Shown here piece after piece: positions 1 through 7,425 of a DNA stretch of 15,915 bases. The position numbers and the translations under genes are program-made. The stretch is from Burkholderiaceae bacterium (GTDB lineage Bacteria > Pseudomonadota > Gammaproteobacteria > Burkholderiales > Burkholderiaceae), in NCBI GenBank assembly GCA_017998575.1, contig JAGOCV010000056.1:1-15915 (forward strand), in the 5' to 3' direction. The notes below the pieces were generated by a model. That model saw nothing but the letters and a program-made list of their open reading frames with translations, made no database searches and was not told the DNA's origin. Numbering within the stretch: position 1 is the stretch's first letter; each line of letters starts with the position of its first letter.

Positions 1-456
1 GGCCAGCGTCCAGGGGCTGCCCGAGAAGCCGATCAGCGGCACGCGGCCATCGAGCGCGCGGCGGATCGACGTGACGGCGTCGAACACGTAGCGCAGGCGG
101 TCCATGTCGGGCACGGCCAGCCTGGCCACCGCGGCCTCGTCGCGCACCACCTGCGCGAACTTCGGTCCTTCGCCCTGCGCGAACGTCAGGCCCAGGCCCA
201 TCGCATCGGGCACGGTGAGGATGTCGGAGAACAGGATGGCCGCATCGAGCGGGTAGCGCGCCAGCGGCTGCAGCGTGACCTCGGTGGCGTAGTCCACGTT
301 GGTGGCCAGGCCCATGAAGCTGCCCGCCTGCGCGCGCGTGGCGCGGTATTCGGGCAGATAGCGGCCGGCCTGGCGCATCAGCCACACAGGCGTGTAGTCG
401 GTGGATTGGCGCAGGCAGGCGCGCAGGAACGTATCGTTTTTCAGAGGCACGGGCAT
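1..456 (-). CDS. hemE: Uroporphyrinogen III decarboxylase, N-terminal part (cut by window edge)
   Basis: HemE removes four carboxyl groups from uroporphyrinogen III to give coproporphyrinogen III in cytoplasmic heme synthesis. The 152 visible residues carry the family landmarks: [12 protein letters not shown] at 27-38 (substrate-binding arginines), FSDIL at 76-80 with the catalytic-region Asp78, and [10 protein letters not shown] at 143-152, where the window ends. Family members are about 350-370 residues, so rather more than half is missing. I chose the ATG at 456 because it gives the usual short leader before the conserved NDTFLRAC segment. An in-frame ATG at 477 would add seven residues and cannot be excluded. 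The gene diverges from the PAS-LuxR regulator. Nothing ties it functionally to the neighbouring operon; it looks like a housekeeping flank. Confidence 0.95.
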   Translation of the reverse strand, partial: MPVPLKNDTFLRACLRQSTDYTPVWLMRQAGRYLPEYRATRAQAGSFMGLATNVDYATEVTLQPLARYPLDAAILFSDILTVPDAMGLGLTFAQGEGPKFAQVVRDEAAVARLAVPDMDRLRYVFDAVTSIRRALDGRVPLIGFSGSPWTLA

Positions 457-521
457 GCGGCGATTGTCGCAGGCCATGCCGTGCGGCCCCCGCGCCGTGC
501 GAATGGCCGGCGCGGGTTGAT

Positions 522-546
522 GCGGGGGCACAAATACTGCCCCCGC
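522..546. promoter_or_regulatory. Perfect 9-bp palindrome between hemE and the PAS-LuxR regulator
   Basis: The arms GCGGGGGCA (522-530) and TGCCCCCGC (538-546) are exact reverse complements around a 7-nt AT-rich centre. The site lies 50 nt upstream of the preferred regulator start (596) and 66 nt upstream of the hemE start. This fits an operator for a dimeric HTH protein acting on one or both divergent genes, possibly autoregulation by the PAS-LuxR protein. No T-run follows either arm, so a terminator is less likely. The palindrome is directly visible; the operator role is inference. Confidence 0.45.
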
Positions 547-595
547 CGACACAATGGCTGGCGCGTCCGCATCACTCCCCGCCCCTTTGACCGTC

Positions 596-1183
596 ATGCA
601 GCACCACGGCCACAAGACCCTTGCCGACTCCATCGCCGAGCCCGAACTCATCTTCGAACACGCGCCCGTGGGCCTGATGGTCACGCGCAACCGCATCATC
701 GAGCGCTGCAACCTGGCCATGGCCGCCATGTTCGGCTACGAGCGCGCGCAGCTCGTGGGCCAGACCACCGAACGCCTCTACCCCTCGCACGAAGAGTTCG
801 AATACATCGGCGAACGCGGCGCTGCCAGCATGCAGCAGACCGGCACCTACCGCGACCAGCGCATCATGCGCCACGCCGACGGCCGCATGTTCTGGTGCGC
901 CGTCTCGGGCCGCTCGTTCTCGCCCGAGGCGCCCTACGCCTCGGTGATCTGGGTGTTCGAGGACATCAGCGACAGCCGCCCCGTGAGTGCCGACCTGACC
1001 GCCCGCGAGCGCGAGATCGCCGCGCGCATCATCACCGGCCTGACCGCCAAGGAAATCGCGCGCGACCTCAACGTCAGCCACCGCACCGTGGAAGCGCACC
1101 GCATGCGGCTGATGCGCAAGCTGGGCGTGACAACGACGGGCGAACTCATCGCGCGCATCCTGGGGATGCCGGGGGTGCATTGA
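596..1183 (+). CDS. PAS-domain LuxR-family transcriptional regulator
   Basis: This is a cytoplasmic one-component regulator of 195 residues. A PAS fold spans roughly 12-126, with the typical [11 protein letters not shown] opening, a [12 protein letters not shown] middle segment and a VFEDISD end. A LuxR/NarL-type DNA-binding domain spans roughly 132-190 ([13 protein letters not shown], then [19 protein letters not shown], then MRKLGV). There is no receiver domain, so control by a bound ligand or cofactor sensed by the PAS domain is more likely than phosphorylation; the ligand cannot be read from the sequence. The start at 596 is chosen because it begins just before the PAS domain. An in-frame ATG at 554 would add 14 low-complexity residues, and neither start has a strong Shine-Dalgarno. 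The perfect palindrome at 522-546 lies upstream. Its target genes are unknown; the large minus-strand operon nearby is a candidate by proximity only. Confidence 0.88.
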   Translation: MQHHGHKTLADSIAEPELIFEHAPVGLMVTRNRIIERCNLAMAAMFGYERAQLVGQTTERLYPSHEEFEYIGERGAASMQQTGTYRDQRIMRHADGRMFWCAVSGRSFSPEAPYASVIWVFEDISDSRPVSADLTAREREIAARIITGLTAKEIARDLNVSHRTVEAHRMRLMRKLGVTTTGELIARILGMPGVH

Positions 1184-1287
1184 AGAAAGCGGCGGTCGCG
1201 CGGCTGTCACAACGCAGCACTGCCTTTCGTCTGATGCATGAGGCCCGACGTCTTGCCGGACCCCATCTGCAAAGGACAACGTTCACC

Positions 1288-1737
1288 ATGCAACGCGCCA
1301 ACTGGTTCATCGTTTCGCCCGAAGGGGCAAAGGCACTCGGCGGTCTTCACCACTTCGCCACGACCGGCACCGGCTTGCCCGCCCAGCTCGTCCACCTCGT
1401 CTTCCTGCGTGTGTCGCAGATCAACGGCTGTGCCCATTGCATCGACGTCCACGGACGCGACCTTCGGGAAGGCGGCATGTCCGTCGAAAAACTGATGCTC
1501 GTGCCGGCTTGGCACGAGGCGGCCTACCTGTTCTCCGATCAGGAGCGTGCGGCACTCGCCTGGGCCGAGGAGGTCACGCGCATCGGCGAGACGCATGCAT
1601 CCGATGAAGCCTATCGGGCCGCCGAGGAAGCCTTCAGCGAGAAAGACCTCGTGGATCTCACGATCGTGATTGCCGCCATGAACGCGATCAACCGGATGGG
1701 GATCAGCTTCCGGCTCAAACCACGGGCAAAGGCCTGA
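1288..1737 (+). CDS. AhpD-like / carboxymuconolactone decarboxylase family protein
   Basis: This 149-residue protein carries the AhpD-type core SQINGCAHCIDVH at 43-55, giving the redox motif C48-x-x-C51 and H55. Family members are alkylhydroperoxidase-type thiol proteins or decarboxylases of gamma-carboxymuconolactone. The single short domain with CxxCxxxH favours the peroxidase-like branch. In AhpD a Glu twelve residues before the first Cys belongs to the proton relay; here that position is His36. The start at 1288 follows a good Shine-Dalgarno (AAAGGA at 1271-1276) and begins the family-like sequence. The reading frame is open far upstream, but only as a shadow of the regulator gene. It ends 116 nt from the convergent DUF4287 gene. 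The substrate is unknown; a housekeeping peroxide or organic-peroxide role is plausible. Confidence 0.88.
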   Translation: MQRANWFIVSPEGAKALGGLHHFATTGTGLPAQLVHLVFLRVSQINGCAHCIDVHGRDLREGGMSVEKLMLVPAWHEAAYLFSDQERAALAWAEEVTRIGETHASDEAYRAAEEAFSEKDLVDLTIVIAAMNAINRMGISFRLKPRAKA

Positions 1738-1853
1738 GCAGACGAGGCCGAGTCGCGGGAGGCTGTGCGCCAGGCAACATAACCATCGAGCGACTGGTTC
1801 ATGCCGGACACGAGTCGGGCATGTTCACCTTCTGCATGGGTGCCGCGGGCGGC

Positions 1854-2066
1854 TCACTTCTTGCGGGCCAGGTGCCAGGCCACGAGGGCGTTGGCGTGGC
1901 CATGGCCCAAGCCGTGCTCGGTCTTCAGGTGGGCGACCAGCTCCATGTGCCTGAGCGGGCCGGCCGCCTGGATGACCTGCATCCAGTGGCTGATGGGCTG
2001 ACCATACTTCTTCTCGATGGACGGGAAGTAGGAGGCCGGGCCTTTGACGGAGTTCTCGGTTGCCAT
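1854..2066 (-). CDS. DUF4287 domain small protein
   Basis: This is a 70-residue protein whose whole length resembles the DUF4287 family: an N-terminal GPASYFPSIEKKYG segment (9-22), a HWMQVI helix, and a C-terminal segment rich in His and Gly ending in HANALVAWHLARKK. The family has no established function, and some members are found fused to other small domains. There is no signal peptide or membrane segment, so it is presumably cytoplasmic. The start at 2066 is supported by a GGAAGG Shine-Dalgarno about 10 nt upstream on the minus strand. It lies 128 nt after the cupin gene, and that gap holds two perfect hairpins, so it is probably transcribed separately from the operon. Confidence 0.82.
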   Translation of the reverse strand: MATENSVKGPASYFPSIEKKYGQPISHWMQVIQAAGPLRHMELVAHLKTEHGLGHGHANALVAWHLARKK

Positions 2067-2102
2067 GCGTCGAAACCTTCCGGGGCGTCGTTGAGGGGCG
2101 GT

Positions 2103-2128
2103 GCGCTGGCCACCATTCTGGCCAGCGC
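2103..2128. promoter_or_regulatory. Perfect 9-bp inverted repeat upstream of the DUF4287 gene
   Basis: The arms GCGCTGGCC (2103-2111) and GGCCAGCGC (2120-2128) pair perfectly around an 8-nt loop. On the minus strand the site lies 37 nt upstream of the DUF4287 start. With no T-run it could be an operator for that gene or a transcript-stabilising hairpin at the end of the operon. The role is not decidable from sequence alone. Confidence 0.35.
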
Positions 2129-2170
2129 TCCAACCCCACGACGAACGGAGATTCCCGGACTCGACACCGG

Positions 2171-2191
2171 GCCGGAAAAAAAGATTCCGGC
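2171..2191 (-). terminator. Hairpin with T-rich loop directly after the cupin gene
   Basis: The arms GCCGGAA and TTCCGGC (2171-2177 and 2185-2191) pair perfectly. Read on the minus strand, the 7-nt loop is nearly all T. It starts three bases after the cupin stop codon, so it is a good candidate for the 3' end of the operon transcript. Unlike a classical intrinsic terminator, the T-run is in the loop and not after the stem, so its efficiency is doubtful. Confidence 0.4.
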
Positions 2192-2194
2192 GCT

Positions 2195-2725
2195 TCAGGG
2201 ATGCGGCGTGGCCCCGATCAGCACGGCGGCCACGATGCACGGCTCGGTGCCGCGCACGCTCCACGAGTGCATGGTGCCGCGCTGCACCAGGATGTCGCCG
2301 GCCTTGAGCAGCGTCTCGCCGGTGTCGAGGATGGCGTAGATCTCGCCCTTGAGCACGATGATGTAGTCGACCGTGCTGGTCTTGTGGCGCATCGGGTCGT
2401 CCGAATGCTTGTCGGGCGCGTGGCCGGCACCGATGGAGGCGAAGGCCTTGGCCGCGTCGGCACCCTTCCAGGCCGTGTCCGGCGGGAACTCGACGATGCG
2501 CAGGATGCTGCCGACCGAGGGCGGCTCCAGCTTCACGGGGCGCCTGGCCGCATCGTCGCTGCCGGTGTTGTCGGCCGGCGCGGTGGTCGTTTCCCACAAG
2601 TCGGTCAGGGCCACGCCGGGCATGGACTCCATTTCCTTGATGTTGGGCGCGAGGCCGTCCGTGATGAAGGTGGAACGGTTCTGCGCGTCGTGGCCCGTGA
2701 CGACGCGGCGGATTCTCCAGACCAT
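2195..2725 (-). CDS. Cupin domain protein
   Basis: This 176-residue protein has a C-terminal single cupin barrel. The first cupin motif runs from about H114 (HKTSTVDYIIVLKGEI, 114-129), where H114 and D120 are the likely metal ligands. The second motif, AGDILVQRGTMHSW (142-155), supplies H153. The HxxxxxD pattern in place of HxH...E is common in cupins near aromatic and organic-acid catabolic genes; their activity is mostly unknown. The N-terminal ~80 residues form the extended segment usual in this subgroup. The start at 2725 follows a strong AAGGAGAC Shine-Dalgarno. It lies 165 nt after the MBL gene, a gap that holds a hairpin mosaic, and is followed by a hairpin. It could be a dioxygenase, an isomerase or a small-molecule sensor; I cannot choose between these. 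Confidence 0.85.
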   Translation of the reverse strand: MVWRIRRVVTGHDAQNRSTFITDGLAPNIKEMESMPGVALTDLWETTTAPADNTGSDDAARRPVKLEPPSVGSILRIVEFPPDTAWKGADAAKAFASIGAGHAPDKHSDDPMRHKTSTVDYIIVLKGEIYAILDTGETLLKAGDILVQRGTMHSWSVRGTEPCIVAAVLIGATPHP

Positions 2726-2816
2726 GTGTTTGTCTCCTTGAGTATCTGAGTGATCGGAATGCGTGACCCGGCGATGCCCCATGCGCGGCACCATCCCATC
2801 GTGGAACACCGCGGAA

Positions 2817-2890
2817 CCGGCTTCGCCGGGCCGCTGGTGTTGCCCCTTGAGGGGGATTCGGCTACACGCAGTGAGCAAGAAACGGGGTGG
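2817..2890. repeat. Intergenic hairpin mosaic, copy 2 (after MBL gene)
   Basis: This stretch holds three hairpins in order: CCGGC/GCCGG (2817-2821 with 2825-2829), CCCCT/AGGGG (2843-2847 with 2850-2854) and CAC/GTG (2865-2867 with 2871-2873), then a G-rich tail that runs directly into the stop codon of the MBL gene. The same order and spacing of elements occurs at 3944-4036. From memory, mosaics of this kind are frequent in Comamonadaceae intergenic regions; I could not check this. It may act as a terminator, attenuator or mRNA-stabilising element between MBL and cupin genes. Confidence 0.6.
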
Positions 2891-3889
<999 letters not shown>

Positions 3890-3943
3890 GGGGTGTCTCC
3901 TTGTTGAAAGGTGGAATGAATTCGGGTGGAGCTTCCTGAGCGC

Positions 3944-4036
3944 GCGTTCCAGAGGAACGCCGCCCCGGCTTGGCCGGGCCCTGCGCGAGCGCCCCCTCGG
4001 GGGGCAGCGAACCACACGAAGTGGGGAGCGTGGGGG
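3944..4036. repeat. Intergenic hairpin mosaic, copy 1 (after permease gene)
   Basis: Four consecutive hairpins are visible: GCGTTCC/GGAACGC (3944-3960, 3-nt loop), CCCGGC/GCCGGG (3964-3978), a C-run/G-run stem centred on 3991-4005, and CCAC/GTGG (4012-4024). A G-rich tail then runs directly into the permease stop codon at 4037-4039. The last three elements match copy 2 in order. On the minus-strand transcript these stems begin right after the stop codon, where they could reduce read-through into the MBL gene or protect the upstream mRNA from 3' exonucleases. Confidence 0.65.
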
Positions 4037-4807
4037 TCATTCGTTCCCTCGCCAGCGCAGCAGATACCGTTCGGCGCGCTCGAGCAGGATGTTGGTGAGG
4101 TAGCCGATGGCGCCCAGCACGATGATCCCGGCGTACAGGCTGGCGCTCTGGAACGAGCGCGCGGCCAGCGTGATGTTCTGCCCCAGGCCCGCCACGCCGG
4201 CCAGCATCTCGGCCACCACGGCCAGGATCAGCGACACGGTGAGCGCCAGGCGCAGGCCCGCGAAGATGTCGGGCATGGCATTGGGCAGCGCGATCTTCCA
4301 GACCATCTCCATGCGTGAGAGGTGCAGGATGCGCGCCACTTCCATCAGCCTCGGCTCCACGGTCTTGAAGCCGTGCACGGTGTTGAGCAGCACGGGCCAC
4401 AGCGACGAGAACGCGATGGCGCTTACGATCATGCGGTCGTTCAGGCCCAGCAGCAGCACGAACACGGGGATCATGGCCGAGGCCGGCAGCGGGCGGATCA
4501 GCTCCAGCGTCGGCTCGACATAGGCCCGCACGCGCGGCGACAGGCCGATGAGCGCACCCAGCGACACCCCCGCGACCGACGCCGCGACGAAGCCCAGCGC
4601 CATGCGCCACACGGTTTCGCGGAAGGCATGCCAGAAGTCGGCACTGCCCATCTGCTCCCACAGCGATTCGAAGCTGCGCGCGGGCGCCGGGAAGAACACC
4701 GGCGAGACCAGTTCGCGCTGCGCGGCCAGCTGCCACAGGCCGATCAGCAGGGCGAGCACGCCCAGGCTGGCGAGCCACATGAGGAATCCTGTCTTGCGCG
4801 GTTTCAT
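4037..4807 (-). CDS. ABC transporter permease (nitrate/sulfonate/taurine type), second copy
   Basis: This 256-residue inner-membrane permease has the binding-protein-dependent transport fold: an N-terminal membrane helix at about 9-29 and several hydrophobic helices between about 75 and 245. The cytoplasmic coupling loop around EPRLMEVARILHLSRMEMVWKIALPNAMP contacts the ATPase. It resembles SsuC/TauC-class permeases. The start at 4807 overlaps the stop of a 15-codon frame (ATGA) and has a GGAGAC Shine-Dalgarno inside a duplicated 22-bp block. A longer in-frame start at 4840 would add eleven residues (MPIPDSGGDLF) and is less likely. With the other permease it probably forms a heterodimeric channel, which is less common than the homodimer usual in this class. 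Confidence 0.93.
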   Translation of the reverse strand: MKPRKTGFLMWLASLGVLALLIGLWQLAAQRELVSPVFFPAPARSFESLWEQMGSADFWHAFRETVWRMALGFVAASVAGVSLGALIGLSPRVRAYVEPTLELIRPLPASAMIPVFVLLLGLNDRMIVSAIAFSSLWPVLLNTVHGFKTVEPRLMEVARILHLSRMEMVWKIALPNAMPDIFAGLRLALTVSLILAVVAEMLAGVAGLGQNITLAARSFQSASLYAGIIVLGAIGYLTNILLERAERYLLRWRGNE

Positions 4808-4866
4808 GAAGAGGTCTCCGCCAGAATCTGGAATGGGCATCGACGTTTCATGAAGACGTCTCCGCC
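4801..4866 (-). repeat. Duplicated start-stop junction between the two permease genes
   Basis: A 22-bp block occurs at 4801-4822 and again at 4845-4866, with a single mismatch and a 44-bp offset. Each copy contains a GGCGGAGAC Shine-Dalgarno and an ATGA start-stop overlap on the minus strand. The upstream copy carries the stop of the first permease; the downstream copy carries the start of the second. A small tandem duplication of a translational-coupling site is the simplest explanation. Confidence 0.8.
4804..4851 (-). CDS. Possible 15-codon coupling frame between the permeases
   Basis: The ATG at 4851 overlaps the TGA of the upstream permease (ATGA). Its frame, MKRRCPFQILAETSS, ends in a TGA that overlaps the ATG of the next permease (again ATGA). 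Each start has its own GGAGAC Shine-Dalgarno. The last residues AETSS repeat the C-terminus of the upstream permease, as expected from the duplication. Its most likely role is to pass ribosomes from one permease to the next; a peptide function is not supported. Confidence 0.3.
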   Translation of the reverse strand: MKRRCPFQILAETSS

Positions 4867-5645
4867 CAGTTGCCCATGCGGCCGAACCAGCGCGTCTGCG
4901 CGCGCAGCAGCGCCGCGTTGAAGGCCCAGCCGATCAGGCCGATCCAGCCGATGAAGGCGAACACGCGGTCGGGCCGCATGCTTTCCTGCGCCACCACCAG
5001 CGCATAGCCCAGGCCCTGCGGGTTGGCGGTGATCTCCACCGTGACGGCCACCACCAGCGACACGGCGGCCGCCAGGCGAAGGCCCACGAAGATGCGCGGC
5101 AGCGCAGCCGGCAGCACGATCTTGGTGACACGCTGCACGGCGCCGAAGCCCAGCACGCGCGCCACTTCGATCAGGCGCGGCTCGATGCCGCGCACGGCGC
5201 TCTCGGTGATGATGAGCAGCGGCCAGAAGCACGAGAAGGCGACGATGGAGCTTTCCATCTGGAAGCCGTAGCCGTGGATCAGCAGCGCCAGCGGGATCAG
5301 CGCCACCGAGGGGATGGGCCGCAGCGATTCGGTGGACACGCGCATCAGCTGCGACAGCGTGCGCGACAGACCGAAGGCCACGCCCACCAGGATGCCGGCC
5401 GTGGCGCCCACGGCCAGGCCGCCCAGCGCGCCGCCGAAGGTCTGCGCCGCGGCCTTGAACAAAGTGCCGTCGATCACCACACCCACGGCGGCGCGGAAGA
5501 TCGCCGAGGGATACGACAGGCTCTCGGCCTTGAGCAGACCGCTGCGCGCGGCGAACTCCCAGAACACGAGCACGGCCAGCGGAAACAGCACGCCGCGCGC
5601 GATGCGGCCGCCGGTGCTGTAGGAGGGAACGGCGGAGGTCGTCAT
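4848..5645 (-). CDS. ABC transporter permease (nitrate/sulfonate/taurine type), first copy
   Basis: This 265-residue inner-membrane permease belongs to the same superfamily as the next gene but is clearly different in sequence. It has an N-terminal helix at about 16-34 and further hydrophobic helices from about 68 to 250, with a coupling loop around EPRLIEVARVLGFGAVQRVTKIVLPAALP. The ATG at 5645 lies one base after the ATPase stop codon, so translation is almost certainly coupled. It ends in an ATGA overlap that starts a 15-codon frame leading to the second permease. Together with the ATPase and the binding protein this makes a complete importer. The solute cannot be read from the sequence; neighbours suggest an organic acid. 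Confidence 0.93.
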   Translation of the reverse strand: MTTSAVPSYSTGGRIARGVLFPLAVLVFWEFAARSGLLKAESLSYPSAIFRAAVGVVIDGTLFKAAAQTFGGALGGLAVGATAGILVGVAFGLSRTLSQLMRVSTESLRPIPSVALIPLALLIHGYGFQMESSIVAFSCFWPLLIITESAVRGIEPRLIEVARVLGFGAVQRVTKIVLPAALPRIFVGLRLAAAVSLVVAVTVEITANPQGLGYALVVAQESMRPDRVFAFIGWIGLIGWAFNAALLRAQTRWFGRMGNWAETSS

Positions 5646-5646
5646 C

Positions 5647-6420
5647 TCAATGGCCCGGGGGCAAGAGGTTGAACAGCTTGTGCCGGTATTCCAGGAAGCG
5701 TGGCGTCTCGCGCGTGGTGAGCTGGTTGCGCGGGCGTTCCAGGTCGATGTCCAGCGTCTCCGAGAGGCGGCCCGGATGCTTGTCCATCGAGATGACGCGG
5801 TCGCCCAGGTAGATGGCTTCTTCCAGGTCGTGGGTGATGAAGACCACGGTCACGCCCGCATCGGCGCACAGGCGCGCCACCTCGTCCTGCAGCGTCTGGC
5901 GCGTCATGGCGTCGAGCGCGCCGAAGGGCTCGTCCATCAGCAGCACCTGCGGCGCCTGCGCCATGCAGCGCGCGATCTGCAGCCGCTGCTGCATGCCGCC
6001 CGACAGCTGCACCGGATAGGCGTCAGCGCGCTCGGCCAGGCCCACGCGGCCGAGCATGTCGCGCACGATGGCGGCCCACTGCGCGCGTGGCACGCGGCGC
6101 GCCTCCAGCGCCAGCTCGACGTTGCCGCCCACGGTGCGCCAGGGCAGCAGCGCGCGGCCGTAGTCCTGGAACACCACGGCCAGCTCCGGGTCGGGGCCGG
6201 TGACTTCGCGGCCCCGGTAGCGCACCGCCCCGCGCGTGGGATTGAGCAGCCCGGCCATCAGCCGCAGCAGCGTGGTCTTGCCGCAACCGGAGGCGCCCAC
6301 GATGCAGACGAACTCGCGTTCGCGCACCTCGAGCGAGATGTCGCTCAGGATGTTGAGCGACCCCACCGTGAAGTCGAGACCCTGGACAGCCAGGAGCGGA
6401 TTGCCGGACGTATGGCTCAT
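5647..6420 (-). CDS. ABC transporter ATPase (nitrate/sulfonate/taurine type)
   Basis: This 257-residue cytoplasmic ATPase energises the importer. It has Walker A GASGCGKT (42-49), Q-loop Gln85, signature LSGGMQQR (139-146), Walker B VLLMDEP (159-165), D-loop GALD and the switch His197 (FITHD). The sequence closely follows the SsuB/TauB pattern, including the MTRQTLQDE segment after the D-loop. The start is 22 nt after the binding-protein stop, and the stop is one base from the first permease. All catalytic motifs are intact, so it should be active. Confidence 0.96.
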   Translation of the reverse strand: MSHTSGNPLLAVQGLDFTVGSLNILSDISLEVREREFVCIVGASGCGKTTLLRLMAGLLNPTRGAVRYRGREVTGPDPELAVVFQDYGRALLPWRTVGGNVELALEARRVPRAQWAAIVRDMLGRVGLAERADAYPVQLSGGMQQRLQIARCMAQAPQVLLMDEPFGALDAMTRQTLQDEVARLCADAGVTVVFITHDLEEAIYLGDRVISMDKHPGRLSETLDIDLERPRNQLTTRETPRFLEYRHKLFNLLPPGH

Positions 6421-6442
6421 GCGTTGGTCTTCCCGACGGAGG

Positions 6443-7399
6443 TCACTTGTAGATCAGGCGGGCCGGATCGACAGGCTTCTTGAGCATGTCCTGGTCCATC
6501 ATGATCTTGTTCCAGTTCTGCACCACGTCGGGCGTGATGACGGCACGGAACTTCGGATCGGCGAACTTGGCCTGCACGTCGGCCGGGAACGGGATGTAGA
6601 CCAGGTTGGCCTTGCGCACCACCGACGGGTCCTTGGCGGCCAGCTCGGTCGCCTCGGCGATGGCGGCCTTGAACGCCTTCACCTGTTGCGGGTTGGCATC
6701 GGCCCACTTGCGGCTGGCCACGTGCCAGCCCGATTGCGTCTCGCCCTCCAGCGCGGCGATGTAGAACGCCACCACGCGGCCGGTGTTGGTTTCGAGCGCG
6801 CGCGAGAGGAAGGGCTGCACGGCCAGCACACCATCCACCTGGCCGGCGCGCAGCACGTCGATCGACTGCGCGAAGGCGTTCTCGGTGAAGGTGACCTTCT
6901 TGTAGTCGCCGCCGTTCTCCGCCATCCACTTGCGGAACAGCACGTGCAGGAAGGCGTTGAGGCCCGGCGTCGAGACGCGCTTGCCCTCGAAGTCCTTGGC
7001 CGTCTTGATGGGGCTGTCGGGCCGCACGATGATGGCCACGTCTTCCATGCCCTTGGTGTAGTAGCCGCCACCGGCCAGCACCACGAGGTCGAGCCCCTGG
7101 TCCACGGCCTGCATGGTGTTGGGCGCCGTGGGCGTGGCGATCTGCAGGCTGCCGGCCATGAGCGCGGCCGGCGTGGTGGCCGAGTTGGGCACGAGCTTCA
7201 TCTCGACATCGAGACCGTGCTTCTTGAAGATGCCCTCGTTGGCCGCCACGAAGGCGTTGGCGAAGGCGGTGGACGCCGAGAAGCCGTAGACGATCTTCTG
7301 CGCCAGCGCGGGTGCCGCGGCGCCCGCGAGCAGCAGCGCCGCCGCGAGGGTGCGCAAGAAATTGCGCATCGAGGCGCGGTGAGTCGTGAAGTTCAGCAT
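6443..7399 (-). CDS. Periplasmic substrate-binding protein (SsuA/NMT1 class)
   Basis: This 318-residue exported protein has a clear Sec signal peptide: basic start, a hydrophobic core RTLAAALLLAGAAA (about 16-29), and cleavage after ALA at about residue 33. The mature part begins QKIVYGFSASTAFANAF and has the two-lobed fold typical of nitrate/sulfonate/taurine and thiamine-precursor-like binding proteins. No Cys follows the cleavage site, so it is soluble and not a lipoprotein. It would capture the solute for the permease pair and ATPase encoded just downstream. The start at 7399 follows an AGGAGAC Shine-Dalgarno; an internal ATG eleven residues in (MRNFLRT) is an alternative that keeps a signal peptide. 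It lies 26 nt after the FAH gene. Ligand specificity is unknown. Confidence 0.93.
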   Translation of the reverse strand: MLNFTTHRASMRNFLRTLAAALLLAGAAAPALAQKIVYGFSASTAFANAFVAANEGIFKKHGLDVEMKLVPNSATTPAALMAGSLQIATPTAPNTMQAVDQGLDLVVLAGGGYYTKGMEDVAIIVRPDSPIKTAKDFEGKRVSTPGLNAFLHVLFRKWMAENGGDYKKVTFTENAFAQSIDVLRAGQVDGVLAVQPFLSRALETNTGRVVAFYIAALEGETQSGWHVASRKWADANPQQVKAFKAAIAEATELAAKDPSVVRKANLVYIPFPADVQAKFADPKFRAVITPDVVQNWNKIMMDQDMLKKPVDPARLIYK

Positions 7400-7425
7400 G
7401 CTTGTCTCCTGATAGTGGGTTGATG

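Noticed and set aside
406..1737. A long plus-strand open frame that runs into the AhpD-like gene, suggesting a 443-residue fusion protein
   Set aside because: The upstream part overlaps the PAS-LuxR gene in another frame and reads as Arg/His/Pro-rich low-complexity sequence, typical of a shadow in high-GC DNA. Only the part from 1288 has family-like sequence and a Shine-Dalgarno.
1800..1823. Imperfect inverted repeat CATGCC / GGCATG between convergent genes, considered as a bidirectional terminator
   Set aside because: Only 6 bp pair, with a 12-nt loop and no T-run; too weak to call.
4808..4840. Alternative longer start for the second permease (MPIPDSGGDLF leader)
   Set aside because: It would ignore the strong Shine-Dalgarno and ATGA overlap at 4807, and the added residues lie partly inside the duplicated junction, so they are not family sequence.
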